Program-made: the position numbers and the translations under genes
Shown: positions 1 to 5,493 of the stretch, piece after piece
Layout: each line of letters starts with the position of its first letter
Numbering within the stretch: position 1 is the stretch's first letter
Notes under the pieces: generated by a model
Told to the model about the DNA's origin: nothing
Database searches by the model: none
The model's input: the letters and a program-made list of their open reading frames with translations, nothing else
Assembly: GCA_027346205.1 (NCBI GenBank)
Contig: DAIESR010000258.1
Span: 1 to 5,493, forward strand
Source of the DNA: Beijerinckiaceae bacterium
Lineage (GTDB): Bacteria > Pseudomonadota > Alphaproteobacteria > Rhizobiales > Beijerinckiaceae
Direction: 5' to 3'
DNA: 5,493 nucleotides

Positions 1-1703
1 CACGCAGCGTCTTGCAGGAGGCATTCGCCGGGCCGTTGGCCGGCGCTGATAATGCTGATGTGGCACGCGATCTCGCCGAATTGCGGACGATGCAGGACGA
101 GGCCGGCCGCCGGACCCTCATCACGTTGAATGCTGTTCATGAGACTTTGGAGAAAGTCGTCGACCGGCTTGCGATGGTCGAAAGCGAAATCTCCGATGGA
201 CGAGAACCAGCGCCGGGCGAACTCCTCGCCTCGGGGCGGCCGCCGAATTTCGCGCCAGCGCCGATGCGGGGGGCCGCATCCCGACGCGAACCGCCGCCAT
301 TCGTCGCCTCCAGAGAGATGCCGGACGACCGCGCCAGCAGCGCTCTGCCGAAATCAGCGGTGCCGGTTCAAAGGCCGGAGAGCGAGCCGCCTGCCGATAA
401 GCTCGAGGATTTCCTTATCGAGCCGGGCCGGGGATTTCCTGGCCGGCGCGATCATATGGCCAATGAAACGTCCGACCGCGATCCAACGGCAACTCAACCC
501 AATCAATCGGACGCGTCCGATGCCACATCGTCACGTGCCGGATTCATCGCGGCTGCTCGCCGTGCTGCTCAAGCGGCGCAAATGGAATCCGCCGCTGCCA
601 TGGCGCGCCCGCAGAGCCGAATAGGCGGCGCGGCGGGCGGCAATGTGGCGCCGTCCAGTCTCATTGAACAGACCCGGCATTTCATCGCCAATCATAAGCG
701 CCCCGTCGTGCTTTCAGTCGCCGCGCTGTTCCTTGCCGTTGGCGCTTATGCGGTAGTCAAGACGGTCGCCCATTCGTCTTTGATCAGTTTGTCGTTGGAA
801 GGCGGCAAAGAAGTCTCCGCGGTCCGGCTATTGCCCAAGCAGGTGCCCGGTGCCGCCGGCGATAAGCGGGCTGCCGCCGCGGCAACGCCAAGCTCCGACA
901 TGATGACGCCTAATGCGATCAAGGCGCCGTCAGGCAGCCGAAAAACTGCTTTGCAGGCTATTCCGGGTAGCGATCCGATCGTCACTGGTGCGATAGGCGC
1001 CAAGCCGGTGCAAGAACCACGTGAGGCATCGCTGGCGGTTCTGCAGAGCCAGGCCGCAGCCGGCAATGCCAAGGCGCAATATCTGCTCGCCACCAATTAT
1101 ACGACTGGCCATGATGCCCCACGCGATATGAAACTTGCCGCGCAATGGTATGAAAAGGCCGCCGCCCAGGGCCTCCCGCCGGCGCAATATCGGCTCGGCT
1201 CGCTCTATGAAAAAGGTCTCGGCGTGCGGCGTGATCTCGCGCGGGCCATGGTCTGGTATCGAAAGGCTGCGGAGGCCGGCAACGCCCGCGCCATGCATAA
1301 TCTCGCGGTTCTCGCCGCCGAAGGCGGGGAGAGCGGCAAGCCGGATTATGCCACGGCTGCGCAATGGTTTCACAAGGCGTCGGAATATGGCGTGCACGAC
1401 AGCCAGTATAATCTCGCGATCCTGCTCGCACGCGGACTCGGCGTGAAGCAGAATCTCGCCTTGTCTTACACTTGGTTCGCGATCGCTGCCGCGCAGGGCG
1501 ATGCGGATGCCGGCCGGAAACGCGATGATGTGGGCACCCATCTTGGCGCCGCCGATCTCGCCGCAGCCAAAGCCTCCGCGGCAGCATTTCACCCGAAGAC
1601 ACCCGACCCCGCCGCCAATGAAGTGATGCCGCTGCCAGAAAGATCGAGCGGCTCGACGAGCAGTTCGCAGCACGTCATTCGAGCGAAGGTCTCGCAGCTG
1701 TAA
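1..1703 (+). CDS. PodJ-like Sel1-repeat inner-membrane protein, 5' end missing
   Basis: The reading frame is already open at position 3 and runs to TAA at 1701-1703. The TTG at position 12 is probably an internal Leu, so the N-terminus lies outside the window. Numbering from that TTG (563 residues): residues 17-60 are a charged heptad-like helix (probable coiled coil, containing VHETLEKVVDRL); 61-220 are Pro/Ala/Ser-rich and disordered-looking, with a short helix FIAAARRAAQAAQ at 178-190; about 231-251 is one membrane segment preceded by basic NHKR, placing the N-terminal side in the cytoplasm; 252-340 is a linker; about 341-500 holds four Sel1-type (TPR-like) repeats with signatures such as AAQWYEKAAAQG, AMVWYRKAAEAG and YTWFAIAAAQG. 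This order matches PodJ-type polarity proteins and related Hyphomicrobiales Sel1 proteins. Sel1 repeats are protein-binding scaffolds, here predicted periplasmic. No C-terminal peptidoglycan-binding domain follows; the last 60 residues are low complexity. The exact orthologue cannot be named. Confidence 0.85.
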   Translation, partial: RSVLQEAFAGPLAGADNADVARDLAELRTMQDEAGRRTLITLNAVHETLEKVVDRLAMVESEISDGREPAPGELLASGRPPNFAPAPMRGAASRREPPPFVASREMPDDRASSALPKSAVPVQRPESEPPADKLEDFLIEPGRGFPGRRDHMANETSDRDPTATQPNQSDASDATSSRAGFIAAARRAAQAAQMESAAAMARPQSRIGGAAGGNVAPSSLIEQTRHFIANHKRPVVLSVAALFLAVGAYAVVKTVAHSSLISLSLEGGKEVSAVRLLPKQVPGAAGDKRAAAAATPSSDMMTPNAIKAPSGSRKTALQAIPGSDPIVTGAIGAKPVQEPREASLAVLQSQAAAGNAKAQYLLATNYTTGHDAPRDMKLAAQWYEKAAAQGLPPAQYRLGSLYEKGLGVRRDLARAMVWYRKAAEAGNARAMHNLAVLAAEGGESGKPDYATAAQWFHKASEYGVHDSQYNLAILLARGLGVKQNLALSYTWFAIAAAQGDADAGRKRDDVGTHLGAADLAAAKASAAAFHPKTPDPAANEVMPLPERSSGSTSSSQHVIRAKVSQL

Positions 1704-1738
1704 GGAATGGCGACGTGCCTGTCCCTCAGCGCCGTCGC
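1704..1738. other. Short convergent intergenic gap
   Basis: Only 35 bases separate the stop of the Sel1-repeat gene from the stop of the minus-strand SDR gene. A 6-base inverted repeat (GCGACG at 1710-1715, CGTCGC at 1733-1738) with a 17-base loop is present. It has no T-run on either side, so I do not call a terminator. The gap holds no other gene. Confidence 0.6.
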
Positions 1739-2617
1739 TCAGCCGCGTCCCTCACCTGCTTCCCATAATGCGACAAGACCTTCGCGATAGGTTGGAAAGG
1801 CGAGCGTGAGCCCGAGCTTTTCCTTTAGCTTGCGGTTCGAGACGCGTTTGTTCTCGGCATAGAAGCTGCGTCCCATCGGGCTTAGGGCCGCGACCTCGAG
1901 ATCCTCTTCTGGCGGCGGCTCAATCCCCATGAGCGAGGCAGCATAGGTCACGACGTCTTGCGGCGGCGCCGGCTCATCGTCGCTGAGATTCCAGATCTCG
2001 CTGGTGACATTATAGCTCAGAACCGCTGCGATCGCCGCGCTGATGTCGGCGACATGGATGCGATTGAACACCTGATCCGGCTTGACGATGCGGTGCGCGG
2101 TGCCGCGCCGCAAGCCCTCGAGCGCATTGCGTTGCGGGCCGTAAATGCCGGCGAGACGCAGGATATGAAGCGTCTTGTGCGGATCGCGCGCGAGTGCCAT
2201 CCAGGCTTTTTCAGCATGCAGGCGCGCCGTCGAACGATCGCTTTTCGGAGTGGGCTCGTGCTCTTCATCCACCCATTCGCCCTGCCGGTCGCCGTAGACG
2301 CCGACAGTCGAGAGATAGATGATCTTCAGCGGCTGCGGCAGAGCCGCGAGACGGCGACCGAATTTGCCGAGAACCGGATCGATGGAAATGCCCGGCGGCA
2401 CAGAGACGAGCAGGACATCGGCTTCGGCAAGCGCCGCGTCCATTCCGGGATCTTCTCGATCGCGATCGAAGACGAAGGTTGCGATCTCATGGCCGCCAGG
2501 CATGCGGCGCAACTTTTCGGTATCGCGCACGGTTCCCGAGATCTTGTTGAATTCCGCGCCATGGCGGGCGATGAAATCACAGGCGCTGTAGCCGAGACCA
2601 AAAGCGAAAAGCTTCAT
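1739..2617 (-). CDS. Atypical SDR / NAD(P)-dependent epimerase-like protein
   Basis: This 292-residue protein has a Rossmann fold of the extended or atypical short-chain dehydrogenase type, resembling the YeeZ-like group. Seen in it: an N-terminal strand and nucleotide loop FGLGYSA (residues 6-12), VRD at 30-32 after the second strand, LLVSVPPG at 69-76, YLSTVGVYG at 101-109 (the usual Ser/Thr site), RLAGIYGP at 154-161, NRIHVADIS at 185-193 and NLSDDEP at 210-216. The catalytic YxxxK motif is missing; the matching region reads TARLHAEKAW, so classical SDR chemistry is doubtful and the substrate is unknown. The frame stays open upstream to 2689, but the ATG at 2617 is chosen because the Rossmann strand follows at once, an AGGAGG lies upstream, and this ATG overlaps the queG TGA (ATGA). 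It is the last gene of the fzlA-queG-SDR unit and is probably translationally coupled to queG. Confidence 0.85.
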   Translation of the reverse strand: MKLFAFGLGYSACDFIARHGAEFNKISGTVRDTEKLRRMPGGHEIATFVFDRDREDPGMDAALAEADVLLVSVPPGISIDPVLGKFGRRLAALPQPLKIIYLSTVGVYGDRQGEWVDEEHEPTPKSDRSTARLHAEKAWMALARDPHKTLHILRLAGIYGPQRNALEGLRRGTAHRIVKPDQVFNRIHVADISAAIAAVLSYNVTSEIWNLSDDEPAPPQDVVTYAASLMGIEPPPEEDLEVAALSPMGRSFYAENKRVSNRKLKEKLGLTLAFPTYREGLVALWEAGEGRG

Positions 2618-3747
2618 GATGCGTGCCTTGCCTCCTGTTCGAGTGCGAAGAGCCATTCCGCCGCCACCGCGGGGTCTGCTTCCCGCCATTGCTGCGCGGC
2701 GGCCAGTTCATGCAGCCGGGCCTTTGGAGCGAGCCGCCCGACAGCCCAGACGGCCATGGCGCGAATCAGAGATGATTCCGCCTCAAGTTTGGATTCGACA
2801 AGGGGCAAGAGGTCCTCATCTTGTGTATTGCCCGCTGCAATCAGCACATTGCGAAGAAAACGGGCAAAACCGATCCGTTTCACCGGACTCCCGGAAAAGA
2901 GTCGGCGGAAGCCGGCGTCGTCGAGGCGGAGCCAATCGGCGATCTTCGGCGCCAGAAGATCGGCGTGCGGCTGCAATTTTTCCTCGCGTGCTGCCTGCGC
3001 AAATTTGTTCCAGGGACATATGGCGAGGCAGTCGTCGCAGCCATAGACGCGATTGCCCATCGCGGCGCGGAACTCCGGCGCTATGTGACCTTTGTGCTCG
3101 ATCGTCAGATAGGAAATGCAGCGCCGCGCGTCGAGATGATGCGGCGCCGGGAAAGCGTGCGTCGGACAAATGTCGAGGCAGGCCCGGCAGGAGCCGCAAT
3201 GATTCTGCTCCGGCGCATCCGGCGGGAGCGCGAGATCGGTGAAGATCGCGCCGAGGAAGAGCCAGGAGCCGAAGCGCCGCGAGACGAGATTGGTATGTTT
3301 GCCAGCCCAACCGAGGCCGGCCGCCGCGGCGAGCGGCTTTTCCATCACCGGCGCGGTGTCGACGAAGACTTTCACCTCGGTTTCCGGTGCCTGAGCGACG
3401 AGCCAGGAGGCGAGCTGCTTCAGCTTTCCTTTGATTACGTCGTGATAGTCGCGATGGCGCGCATAAACGGAGATATTGGCGGCGCTCCGATCACTGAGTA
3501 GTGCGAGCGGATCGCCGGCTGGCGCGTAATTCATGCCGAGGATGATAATGCTTTTTGCTTCCGGCCAGAGGGTGTGCGGCGCGCAGCGACGGTCCTTGGT
3601 CGCGTGCATATAGTCCATGTCGCCGGCATAGCCCGCGGCGAGCCAAGCGCCGAGTTGTTCTGCCGCATATGGTATCGCATCGGGAGCGGTGATGCGGCAG
3701 AGATCGAAGCCGAGCGCCAGAGCCTTTTCCGTGAGCGCGGCCTTCAA
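2614..3747 (-). CDS. queG: Epoxyqueuosine reductase QueG
   Basis: QueG is a cytoplasmic cobalamin and iron-sulfur enzyme that reduces epoxyqueuosine to queuosine at the wobble base of GUN-anticodon tRNAs. With the TTG at 3747 as start the protein has 377 residues, close to E. coli QueG. Seen in it: an N-terminal DUF1730-type region (MDYM at 44-47, YARHRDYHDVIKGKL at 95-109), FVDTAPVMEK at 128-137 with Asp130 at the position of the catalytic Asp, GWAGKHTNL at 146-154, the first [4Fe-4S] motif with Cys184, 187, 190 and 194, the second set Cys210, 237, 240 and 244 (CDDCLAICPWNKF), and a C-terminal HEAT-like helical region from about 295. All eight Cys are present. No ATG or GTG lies near the expected N-terminus. 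TTG 3747 has a GGA five bases upstream; CTG 3762 overlaps the fzlA stop and would give five more residues. The frame is open to 3888, deep inside fzlA, which is unlikely to be used. Confidence 0.95.
   Translation of the reverse strand: MKAALTEKALALGFDLCRITAPDAIPYAAEQLGAWLAAGYAGDMDYMHATKDRRCAPHTLWPEAKSIIILGMNYAPAGDPLALLSDRSAANISVYARHRDYHDVIKGKLKQLASWLVAQAPETEVKVFVDTAPVMEKPLAAAAGLGWAGKHTNLVSRRFGSWLFLGAIFTDLALPPDAPEQNHCGSCRACLDICPTHAFPAPHHLDARRCISYLTIEHKGHIAPEFRAAMGNRVYGCDDCLAICPWNKFAQAAREEKLQPHADLLAPKIADWLRLDDAGFRRLFSGSPVKRIGFARFLRNVLIAAGNTQDEDLLPLVESKLEAESSLIRAMAVWAVGRLAPKARLHELAAAQQWREADPAVAAEWLFALEQEARHAS
2631..2636 (-). promoter_or_regulatory. Ribosome binding site of the SDR gene
   Basis: The minus strand reads AGGAGG here, 13 bases before the ATG at 2617, with a second AAGG 8 bases before it. 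The site lies inside the end of queG. It supports the 2617 start over longer in-frame options, although the spacing of the AGGAGG itself is on the long side. Confidence 0.6.
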
Positions 3748-3758
3748 GGATTCCGGGT

Positions 3759-4451
3759 TCAGAAATCGAGATCCGCATAGACGGCTGCCGGGGCTAAGCC
3801 CGGCAGGCGATCGGCGAGCAGCGTGCGGAAGGCCGGCCGCGATTTCACTCGAGCATACCAGAGCTTTGCCGTCTCGTCCTCGTCCCAAGGCACGTCACCC
3901 AGAAAATCCGCCACGGAAATATGGGCCGCGGCGGCGAGATCGGCATAGCTGAGGCGGTCGCCCGCAAGCCATTTCCGATTTGCCGTCAGATAGCCGATAT
4001 AGCGCAGATGATAGCGGATATTGGCGCGGGCCGCGCGGATGAGATCCATGTCGGGCGCGCCGCCGCCCTGGGCGCGGCTCATGTAGCGCTTATAGACCTT
4101 CTCCGTGACCAGCCAGGATGAGACTTCGAAGAAGAATTTCTGGCTGAACCAATGCAGGAGCCGGCGCACTTCGACCCGGCCGGCCGGGTCCTCCGGCAGC
4201 AGCCTATGCGGGCTGAGCGCCAACCCGCGCGTCTCGTCGAAATATTCGGCGATCGTCGCAGCACCAGGCACGACCATTCCGTTCTCTTCGACCAGAACCG
4301 GGGTTTCTCCGGCGGGATCGAGGAGCAGAAAGTCTTGTCGACGCTCGAAGGGCTGCTCTTCGATCAACTGTGGCTCAATGCCATATTCTCCTAAGAAAAG
4401 CCGGACAAAACGCGATTGCGGACAGAGGGGATGGTGATAGAGCGTGACCAT
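3759..4451 (-). CDS. fzlA: FtsZ-binding GST-fold division protein FzlA
   Basis: The 230-residue protein has a glutathione S-transferase fold: an N-terminal thioredoxin-like domain (about 1-75, with TLYHHPLCPQSRFVRL and the cis-Pro segment DPAGETPVL at 45-53) and an all-helical C-terminal domain (about 88-215, with ANIRYHLRYIGYL at 143-155 and WLAGDRLSYADLAAAAHIS at 161-179). From memory, Caulobacter FzlA shares the ERR..FL.L.PAGE.PVLV block, the YHL.YIGYL segment, YARVKSRP and the final YADLDF, all seen here. Known of the family: FzlA binds and bundles FtsZ, acts upstream of septal wall synthesis by FtsW/FtsI, and is not a working glutathione transferase. A generic GST is the alternative, but the C-terminal tail favours FzlA. 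The ATG at 4451 matches the family N-terminus; no good Shine-Dalgarno precedes it. It heads the fzlA-queG-SDR unit. Confidence 0.82.
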   Translation of the reverse strand: MVTLYHHPLCPQSRFVRLFLGEYGIEPQLIEEQPFERRQDFLLLDPAGETPVLVEENGMVVPGAATIAEYFDETRGLALSPHRLLPEDPAGRVEVRRLLHWFSQKFFFEVSSWLVTEKVYKRYMSRAQGGGAPDMDLIRAARANIRYHLRYIGYLTANRKWLAGDRLSYADLAAAAHISVADFLGDVPWDEDETAKLWYARVKSRPAFRTLLADRLPGLAPAAVYADLDF

Positions 4452-4472
4452 TCACATCGGAAAGCATGGGAG

Positions 4473-4504
4473 GAGCGGCCGCTGTCACCGCGAGCGGCCT
4501 GCTC
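4473..4504 (-). promoter_or_regulatory. Hairpin in the fzlA leader
   Basis: GAGCGGCCGCT at 4473-4483 can pair with AGCGGCC at 4493-4499 plus GCTC at 4501-4504. The result is an 11-pair, GC-rich stem with one bulged base (4500) and a 9-base loop. It sits 21 bases upstream of the fzlA ATG, within the transcript expected from the candidate promoter. No T-run follows on the minus strand, so it does not look like an intrinsic terminator. A role in translation or RNA stability is only inferred. Confidence 0.4.
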
Positions 4505-4528
4505 GCGGCGCGTGGGAAGCAGGCCAGC

Positions 4529-4557
4529 GGTATAGGCTGGTCGGTGAAAGTCGACAA
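4529..4557 (-). promoter_or_regulatory. Candidate sigma-70-type promoter for fzlA-queG-SDR
   Basis: On the minus strand TTGTCG (4557-4552) is followed after exactly 17 bases by TATACC (4534-4529). Both resemble alphaproteobacterial housekeeping promoter hexamers. Transcription would start near 4522, leaving a leader of about 70 bases before fzlA. This would let the three-gene unit be expressed independently of the upstream methyltransferase gene. The call rests on pattern only. Confidence 0.45.
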
Positions 4558-4625
4558 GCCCGACGGCGGGTTTGGCACGCGAAGATACGGCCTGTGAGTC
4601 AAGGCGCCGCAGGACAGGCTCCCGA

Positions 4626-5369
4626 TCAATTCGGTGTGACGCCGGCGGAGCGTGCACCGATTACGGGTTGCAATTGCGGTAGGGCGTGGCGCGCGATTCG
4701 CCGCACGCCGATCGGCCGATAGAGCTGCTTGGTCGCTTCGACGATGAGAACTCCAGCACCTGGCAACGAGAGCTTGGCCCCGACGCTTTCGAACAAAGCG
4801 GAGGAACGGAGAAAGATCTGCCGCTCGAAAGGCGGCACATAGAGTGCCTCTGTCCAATAGGTCGGCGAAAACAAGGTCTCGCGCATCAATTCTCTGAGCT
4901 GGCTGCGGGAATAAGGTTGGCCATAGCCGAAGGGCGTCGTGTCGAGCCGCGCCCACAGGCCGGCGCGCCGTGGCGTCACGGCAATCATCCGGCCGCCGGG
5001 AGTCAGAATACGCCAGATCTCGGCGAGCAGCTCGCGCGGATGCTCGGCGATTTCGAGCGCGTGAATAACAAGGATACGGTCGATGCAGGAATCCGGCAGC
5101 GGCATCATGACCGGCTCGACCAGAGCTGAAGCACAAAGGCCGGAGGGAGGCCAATTCACCACACCTTGCGCCGCCGGCATGAAGGCCAGGACGCGCAAGG
5201 CCTCGCCACGGAACATGTCGAGATAGGGTGTCGCATAGCCGACGCCCATGATCGATTGGCCAATGCTGGTGTCGAAGCGCGCGCGAATCGCGCGGCCGAT
5301 GAAGCGGCTCGCGGTTTTGCCCAAGGCCGAGGCATAGAAGCTGCGCAGATCGACGATATCGAGCGACAT
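4626..5369 (-). CDS. Class I methyltransferase-fold protein with degenerate SAM site
   Basis: The 247-residue protein shows the later half of a Methyltransf_11-like Rossmann domain: MPLPDSCIDRILVIHALE at 89-106 (motif II region), LLAEIWRILTPGGRMIAVTP at 114-133 (the conserved LxPGG turn), then GLWARLDTTPFGYGQPYS at 137-154. The N-terminal part should hold motif I, and the best match is IMGVGYATP (40-48). There the usual acidic residue is Gly42 and the later glycines are Ala46 and Pro48. The strand after it, RVLAFMPAAQGV (59-70), lacks the acidic residue that normally binds the SAM ribose. From memory, similar proteins annotated as methyltransferases in other alphaproteobacteria share the MPAAQGV and EATKQ.Y segments, so this may be a family trait rather than decay. 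The substrate is unknown. The ATG at 5369 is supported by GAGGAA six bases upstream. The gene is 174 bases upstream of fzlA on the same strand. Confidence 0.8.
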   Translation of the reverse strand: MSLDIVDLRSFYASALGKTASRFIGRAIRARFDTSIGQSIMGVGYATPYLDMFRGEALRVLAFMPAAQGVVNWPPSGLCASALVEPVMMPLPDSCIDRILVIHALEIAEHPRELLAEIWRILTPGGRMIAVTPRRAGLWARLDTTPFGYGQPYSRSQLRELMRETLFSPTYWTEALYVPPFERQIFLRSSALFESVGAKLSLPGAGVLIVEATKQLYRPIGVRRIARHALPQLQPVIGARSAGVTPN

Positions 5370-5375
5370 GGCGTC

Positions 5376-5381
5376 TTCCTC
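5376..5381 (-). promoter_or_regulatory. Ribosome binding site of the methyltransferase-fold gene
   Basis: The minus strand reads GAGGAA six bases before the ATG at 5369, an ideal distance. It fixes this start and argues against the overlapping frame that opens at 5397. Confidence 0.65.
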
Positions 5382-5385
5382 GCAT

Positions 5386-5405
5386 GTTCCGAGGCAAGGC
5401 GGAAC
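5386..5405. repeat. Perfect 6-base inverted repeat
   Basis: GTTCCG (5386-5391) and CGGAAC (5400-5405) flank an 8-base spacer, just upstream of the ribosome binding site of the methyltransferase-fold gene. It could be an operator half-site pair or a small hairpin in the leader. Chance is possible at this length. Confidence 0.4.
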
Positions 5406-5434
5406 TTATTTTCTATTTTGTGTGAGCGCGCTGC

Positions 5435-5471
5435 GTTTGACCCAGCATGTTTGACCCAGCATGTTTGACCC
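5435..5471. repeat. 14-base tandem direct repeat, about 2.6 copies
   Basis: The unit GTTTGACCCAGCAT occurs perfectly at 5435-5448 and 5449-5462 and continues as GTTTGACCC at 5463-5471 before the match breaks. Read on the minus strand it is three GGGTCAAAC blocks separated by ATGCT. Each copy contains TTGACC on the plus strand, a good -35 hexamer. The array lies in non-coding DNA upstream of the methyltransferase-fold gene and close to the window edge, so any partner gene on the right is unseen. Confidence 0.85.
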
Positions 5472-5493
5472 TGGGCCGGTGCTTGGATAGAGC

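Noticed and set aside
12..14. TTG as the true start of the Sel1-repeat gene
   Set aside because: The frame is open to the window edge (Arg-Ser-Val precede it) and the coiled-coil part is clearly incomplete, so the gene very likely begins upstream.
930..1673. Minus-strand open frame of 247 codons opposite the Sel1 repeats
   Set aside because: Its apparent repeats are antisense copies of the Sel1 repeat pattern; no domain or ribosome binding site supports it.
1710..1738. Terminator between the convergent genes
   Set aside because: The inverted arms are only 6 bases with a 17-base loop and no T-run on either strand.
1958..3046. Long plus-strand open frame of 362 codons opposite the SDR gene and queG
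   Set aside because: It spans two well-supported minus-strand genes, has no domain signature, is rich in Arg/Ala/Ser as expected of an antisense frame in GC-rich DNA, and crosses the queG-SDR junction.
2821..3501. Plus-strand open frame of 226 codons opposite queG
   Set aside because: It is antisense to the conserved iron-sulfur region of QueG and has no motif of its own.
3748..3888. queG starting at the TTG at 3888, inside fzlA
   Set aside because: It would overlap fzlA by 130 bases and add a low-quality N-terminal extension not seen in QueG proteins, whose length fits a start near 3747.
4452..4625. An additional small gene between fzlA and the methyltransferase-fold gene
   Set aside because: Frames through this gap are continuations of out-of-frame shadows with no ribosome binding site; a promoter and hairpin explain the space better.
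4375..5397. Minus-strand open frame of 340 codons overlapping the methyltransferase-fold gene and the start of fzlA
   Set aside because: It is the same strand in another frame, full of Arg and Cys with no recognisable motif. The alternative frame contains the LxPGG methyltransferase core and has a good ribosome binding site.

Overview
The window looks like ordinary chromosomal DNA from an alphaproteobacterium, most likely of the order Hyphomicrobiales (Rhizobiales). The reasons are high GC with strong G/C third-position bias, a PodJ-like Sel1-repeat membrane protein, an FzlA-type GST-fold protein (an FtsZ partner known from alphaproteobacteria), and a methyltransferase-fold protein of a type I associate with this class. 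A family such as Beijerinckiaceae or Methylocystaceae is possible, but the sequence alone does not settle it. I see no mobile element, tRNA, rRNA, CRISPR array or phage gene.

Layout. Positions 1-1703 (+) hold the 3' part of a large gene for a single-pass inner-membrane protein: a cytoplasmic coiled coil and low-complexity linker, one membrane segment, then periplasmic Sel1 repeats. It ends 35 bases before the stop codon of a gene set running the opposite way. On the minus strand, read from right to left, the order is: a methyltransferase-fold protein with a degenerate SAM-binding loop (5369-4626); a 174-base gap with a plausible promoter and a strong hairpin; fzlA (4451-3759); queG (about 3747-2614); and an atypical SDR protein (2617-1739). 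The right end (5370-5493) is non-coding and carries a 14-base tandem repeat plus a short inverted repeat just upstream of the methyltransferase gene.

How the genes relate. fzlA, queG and the SDR gene are packed as one operon. queG starts at or within a few bases of the fzlA stop and appears to lack an ATG start. The SDR start overlaps the queG stop in an ATGA junction. FzlA belongs to division-site control of FtsZ and septal wall synthesis, QueG performs the last step of queuosine tRNA modification, and the SDR protein has no assigned substrate. The PodJ-like protein fits a polarity or envelope role. The division/polarity theme across the window is suggestive, but co-location is the only evidence for it.

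I did not find a convincing undescribed system. The points most worth a second look are the degenerate SAM site of the methyltransferase-fold protein, the non-ATG start and coupling of queG to fzlA, the tandem TTGACC-containing repeats at the right edge, and the hairpin in the fzlA leader.
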